Origin: Chitinophaga pinensis
GTDB taxonomy: Bacteria; Bacteroidota; Bacteroidia; Chitinophagales; Chitinophagaceae
DNA length: 64,000 nt
Reading direction: 5' to 3'
Assembly: GCF_007896845.1 (NCBI RefSeq)
Contig: NZ_VOHS01000015.1
Span: 62,001-126,000 of the forward strand
Shown here: in pieces, positions 62,365-64,000 of the stretch
How positions within the stretch are numbered: position 1 is the stretch's first letter
Layout: each line of letters opens with the position of its first letter
Notes under the pieces: model-generated
What the model was told of the DNA's origin: nothing
Seen by the model: only the letters and a program-made list of their open reading frames with translations
The model's database searches: none
Position numbers and translations under genes: made by a program

Positions 62365-63924
62365 CTACAGCGCTCCGCCGAACAGTAAATTAGTCTCCGG
62401 ATCTATCTGTATTTGTTGTCCGTCGGCTACATCCAGCGTCGTTACACGATCCTTAATGATAACCCGCTGCAAATCGTTGCTACCTTCAGTCCGGTATTCC
62501 AATGGAAAGCTAAACAGGTGCTCCTGTTGTTGTTCAACGATCAGGGTATTGGGAGTTGTCCCTTTGCGTACATACAACATGGGTACACCGGGTGTATATA
62601 ACCATTGTTGGAAGAAAGCATGCAGGTCCTGTCCGCTGGCTTTTTCCATCTCTTTCCTGAAGTCGTCTGTATTGGCATTACGACCGTTATAATCAGCGAA
62701 ATAAGCGCGTATGCCTTTCCAGAAAAGGCTATCCCCTACCTGACGACGCAGCATATGCAACACCCACCCTCCTTTCTGATAACTATTGGCATTCAATAAC
62801 TGCATATAACCACCCTGTCTGGACGTATCTACGACAGGGGTATATCTGCGCTGCGCGAATGCAAGCACTCTTTTACGGTCGGCCCGCAAACCGGCATGCA
62901 GGGTATCAACACCGTATTTCTGCTCCATGTAGACATTCGTCATATAAGTGGCAAAACCTTCACTCAGCCATACATGCTCCCAGCTGGTTTCTGTGACGGC
63001 ATCGCCAAACCACTGGTGAGCGATTTCATGTGCGACCAGACTCTCCAACGTTTTCAATCCTACAGACTCTTCTTCATAAAAGATTGCGCCTGCATTTTCC
63101 ATACCTCCAAACATCGTCCTCGATTGCACATTCGCCAGTTTCTGATAGGCGAAAGGTCCCAGTCTGTTGATAAAGAAATGTAGCACCTCTACCGCTATGG
63201 CATAGTCTTTAAACCCTCTTTCTTTATTCTCAGGAAACACATAACTATACACGGGTATACCATCAGCATCTCCGGGATGATCAATGGCAAAATCAGCTAC
63301 ACCCACCGCAAATACCTTTGTTGGCAATACGACCGTTTCTTTATAATGTGTCCTTTTTAGCTTTCCGGGTAATTGTACCTCTGCTGTTTTTAATCCGTTT
63401 GCCACTACGGAATAATGATCAGGCGCAGTTACGGTAATATCAACAGCTGCTTTATCTGACGGATGATCTATACAGGGCAACCAGTAATGTGCTCTGTCGG
63501 GCCAGTTATCGGTAAAGAAGGTACGTTTGCCGAACATGTTGTGAGAGATGATCAGTCCATTTTGGGGAATACCACTATAAACGACCTGATAAGTATGGGT
63601 TTCTCCTTTCTTTGCACGAATCTGCAACTTCAGATACTTCTTATCCTGTTTAAAAGGGATCCGTACCTTTCCTTCTGTTACGGCAGATACGGCCATACCC
63701 GTATCTTTGGTGCTCCGTCCTATCAGATCCAGCCGCAACTCCTGTGTATTTTCCTTAAAACGTACAGTGATACCCGTGACACCTTGAATGTTGTCTGTCC
63801 GGTCGTTTAATGTAAGCAATATATCATAGTGCTGTACATCCGTTTTAATATCCTGCGCAATGGCTGTGACACCCGTTCCTGCTAATAGCGGCAATACCGC
63901 CAACAGCTTTTTGTAAATATTCAT
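62365..63924 (-). CDS. Exported M1-family metalloaminopeptidase
   Basis: 519-aa zinc peptidase with a signal peptide (1-23, ending AIAQ). N-terminal beta domain to about 210, then the thermolysin-like domain: GGMENAGAIFYEEE (exopeptidase GAMEN motif) and HEIAHQWFGDAV with the second Glu in WLSEGFATY supplying HExxH-18x-E. The C-terminal helical part and a short beta segment follow; there is no large ERAP1-type C-terminal domain. It would trim peptides in the periplasm. Upstream is another gene on the same strand. Confidence 0.95.
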   Translation of the reverse strand: MNIYKKLLAVLPLLAGTGVTAIAQDIKTDVQHYDILLTLNDRTDNIQGVTGITVRFKENTQELRLDLIGRSTKDTGMAVSAVTEGKVRIPFKQDKKYLKLQIRAKKGETHTYQVVYSGIPQNGLIISHNMFGKRTFFTDNWPDRAHYWLPCIDHPSDKAAVDITVTAPDHYSVVANGLKTAEVQLPGKLKRTHYKETVVLPTKVFAVGVADFAIDHPGDADGIPVYSYVFPENKERGFKDYAIAVEVLHFFINRLGPFAYQKLANVQSRTMFGGMENAGAIFYEEESVGLKTLESLVAHEIAHQWFGDAVTETSWEHVWLSEGFATYMTNVYMEQKYGVDTLHAGLRADRKRVLAFAQRRYTPVVDTSRQGGYMQLLNANSYQKGGWVLHMLRRQVGDSLFWKGIRAYFADYNGRNANTDDFRKEMEKASGQDLHAFFQQWLYTPGVPMLYVRKGTTPNTLIVEQQQEHLFSFPLEYRTEGSNDLQRVIIKDRVTTLDVADGQQIQIDPETNLLFGGAL

Positions 63925-63945
63925 ATGACATCAGTAGCTTTTCTG

Positions 63946-64000
63946 TTATTCGCCCCAGACAGTAATGACCAGTCTTCTGTTTCCGCCGTAATTACGATGC
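63946..64000 (-). CDS. 3' end of a gene cut by the right window edge
   Basis: On the minus strand an open frame enters from the right edge and ends with TAA at 63948-63946, translating to HRNYGGNRRLVITVWGE. It is 22 bp upstream of the M1 peptidase start. Too short to identify; the sense frame is suggestive only. Confidence 0.35.
   Translation of the reverse strand, partial: HRNYGGNRRLVITVWGE

Noticed and set aside
1..64000. tRNA, rRNA, insertion sequence or prophage genes
   Set aside because: Looked for in the intergenic gaps and the ORFs; nothing with the right folds, terminal repeats or protein motifs was seen.

Overview
The window looks like a chromosomal segment of a Bacteroidota member, most likely a Chitinophaga-like soil bacterium (Chitinophagaceae). 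The reasons are three SusC-type TonB-dependent receptors (two paired with SusD), two ECF sigma/FecR anti-sigma pairs feeding STN-domain receptors, secreted pectin- and mannan-active enzymes, a PUR-family (DUF3276) protein, DUF4142 and DUF2911 proteins, and several promoters of the Bacteroidota type (-7 box TAnnTTTG). No rRNA, tRNA, CRISPR array, insertion sequence or prophage was recognised. The species assignment is inference.

Layout. 1-1.5 kb: 3' part of a NarL-type response regulator and a DUF2911/TPR protein. 1.7-6.3 kb (minus strand): an apparent operon of a secreted PIG-L deacetylase, two previously hidden small membrane proteins (54 and 38 aa) and a sodium/solute symporter. 6.4-7.9 kb: a DUF486 membrane protein, five tandem copies of a 77-bp repeat and a small exported protein. 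8.3-13.4 kb: ECF sigma, FecR and an STN-SusC receptor without SusD. 13.5-27.8 kb: mostly housekeeping genes (pyrB, pyrR, periplasmic PrxQ, pruA, prfB with a programmed +1 frameshift, a TspO-related protein, pgi, PUR protein, ABC exporter, purC, exonuclease/GIY-YIG fusion, DUF4142 lipoprotein). 28.1-29.8 kb: TetR regulator plus old-yellow-enzyme alkene reductase with three shared operator-like motifs.

30.1-46.5 kb is a pectin/galacturonate utilisation locus. SusC/SusD import oligosaccharides; GH43, a CE12-GH28 fusion and a GH105-DUF4350 protein trim them; UxaC, UxaB and UxaA convert galacturonate to 2-keto-3-deoxygluconate; and a LacI regulator lies at the end, with a perfect LacI-type palindrome upstream of susC. 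The kinase and aldolase that would finish the pathway are not in the window. 46.5-50.5 kb holds gap, a GlxA-type regulator, an AraC regulator and a quinone-oxidoreductase-like gene. 50.7-58.9 kb is a second polysaccharide locus (GH76 mannanase, SusD, STN-SusC, FecR, ECF sigma), read from the sigma gene downward; between sigma and fecR sits a 40-bp hairpin that pairs completely only in the minus-strand RNA. 58.9-64 kb: an MBL-fold hydrolase, a serine hydrolase, a frameshifted lactonase, an M1 peptidase and the edge of another gene.

The most unusual features are the sigma/fecR hairpin, the 77-bp array that re-uses the 3' end of a small ORF, the PIG-L/small-protein/symporter operon, and the homopolymer frameshift in the lactonase. 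All assignments come from reading the sequence; no database search was run.
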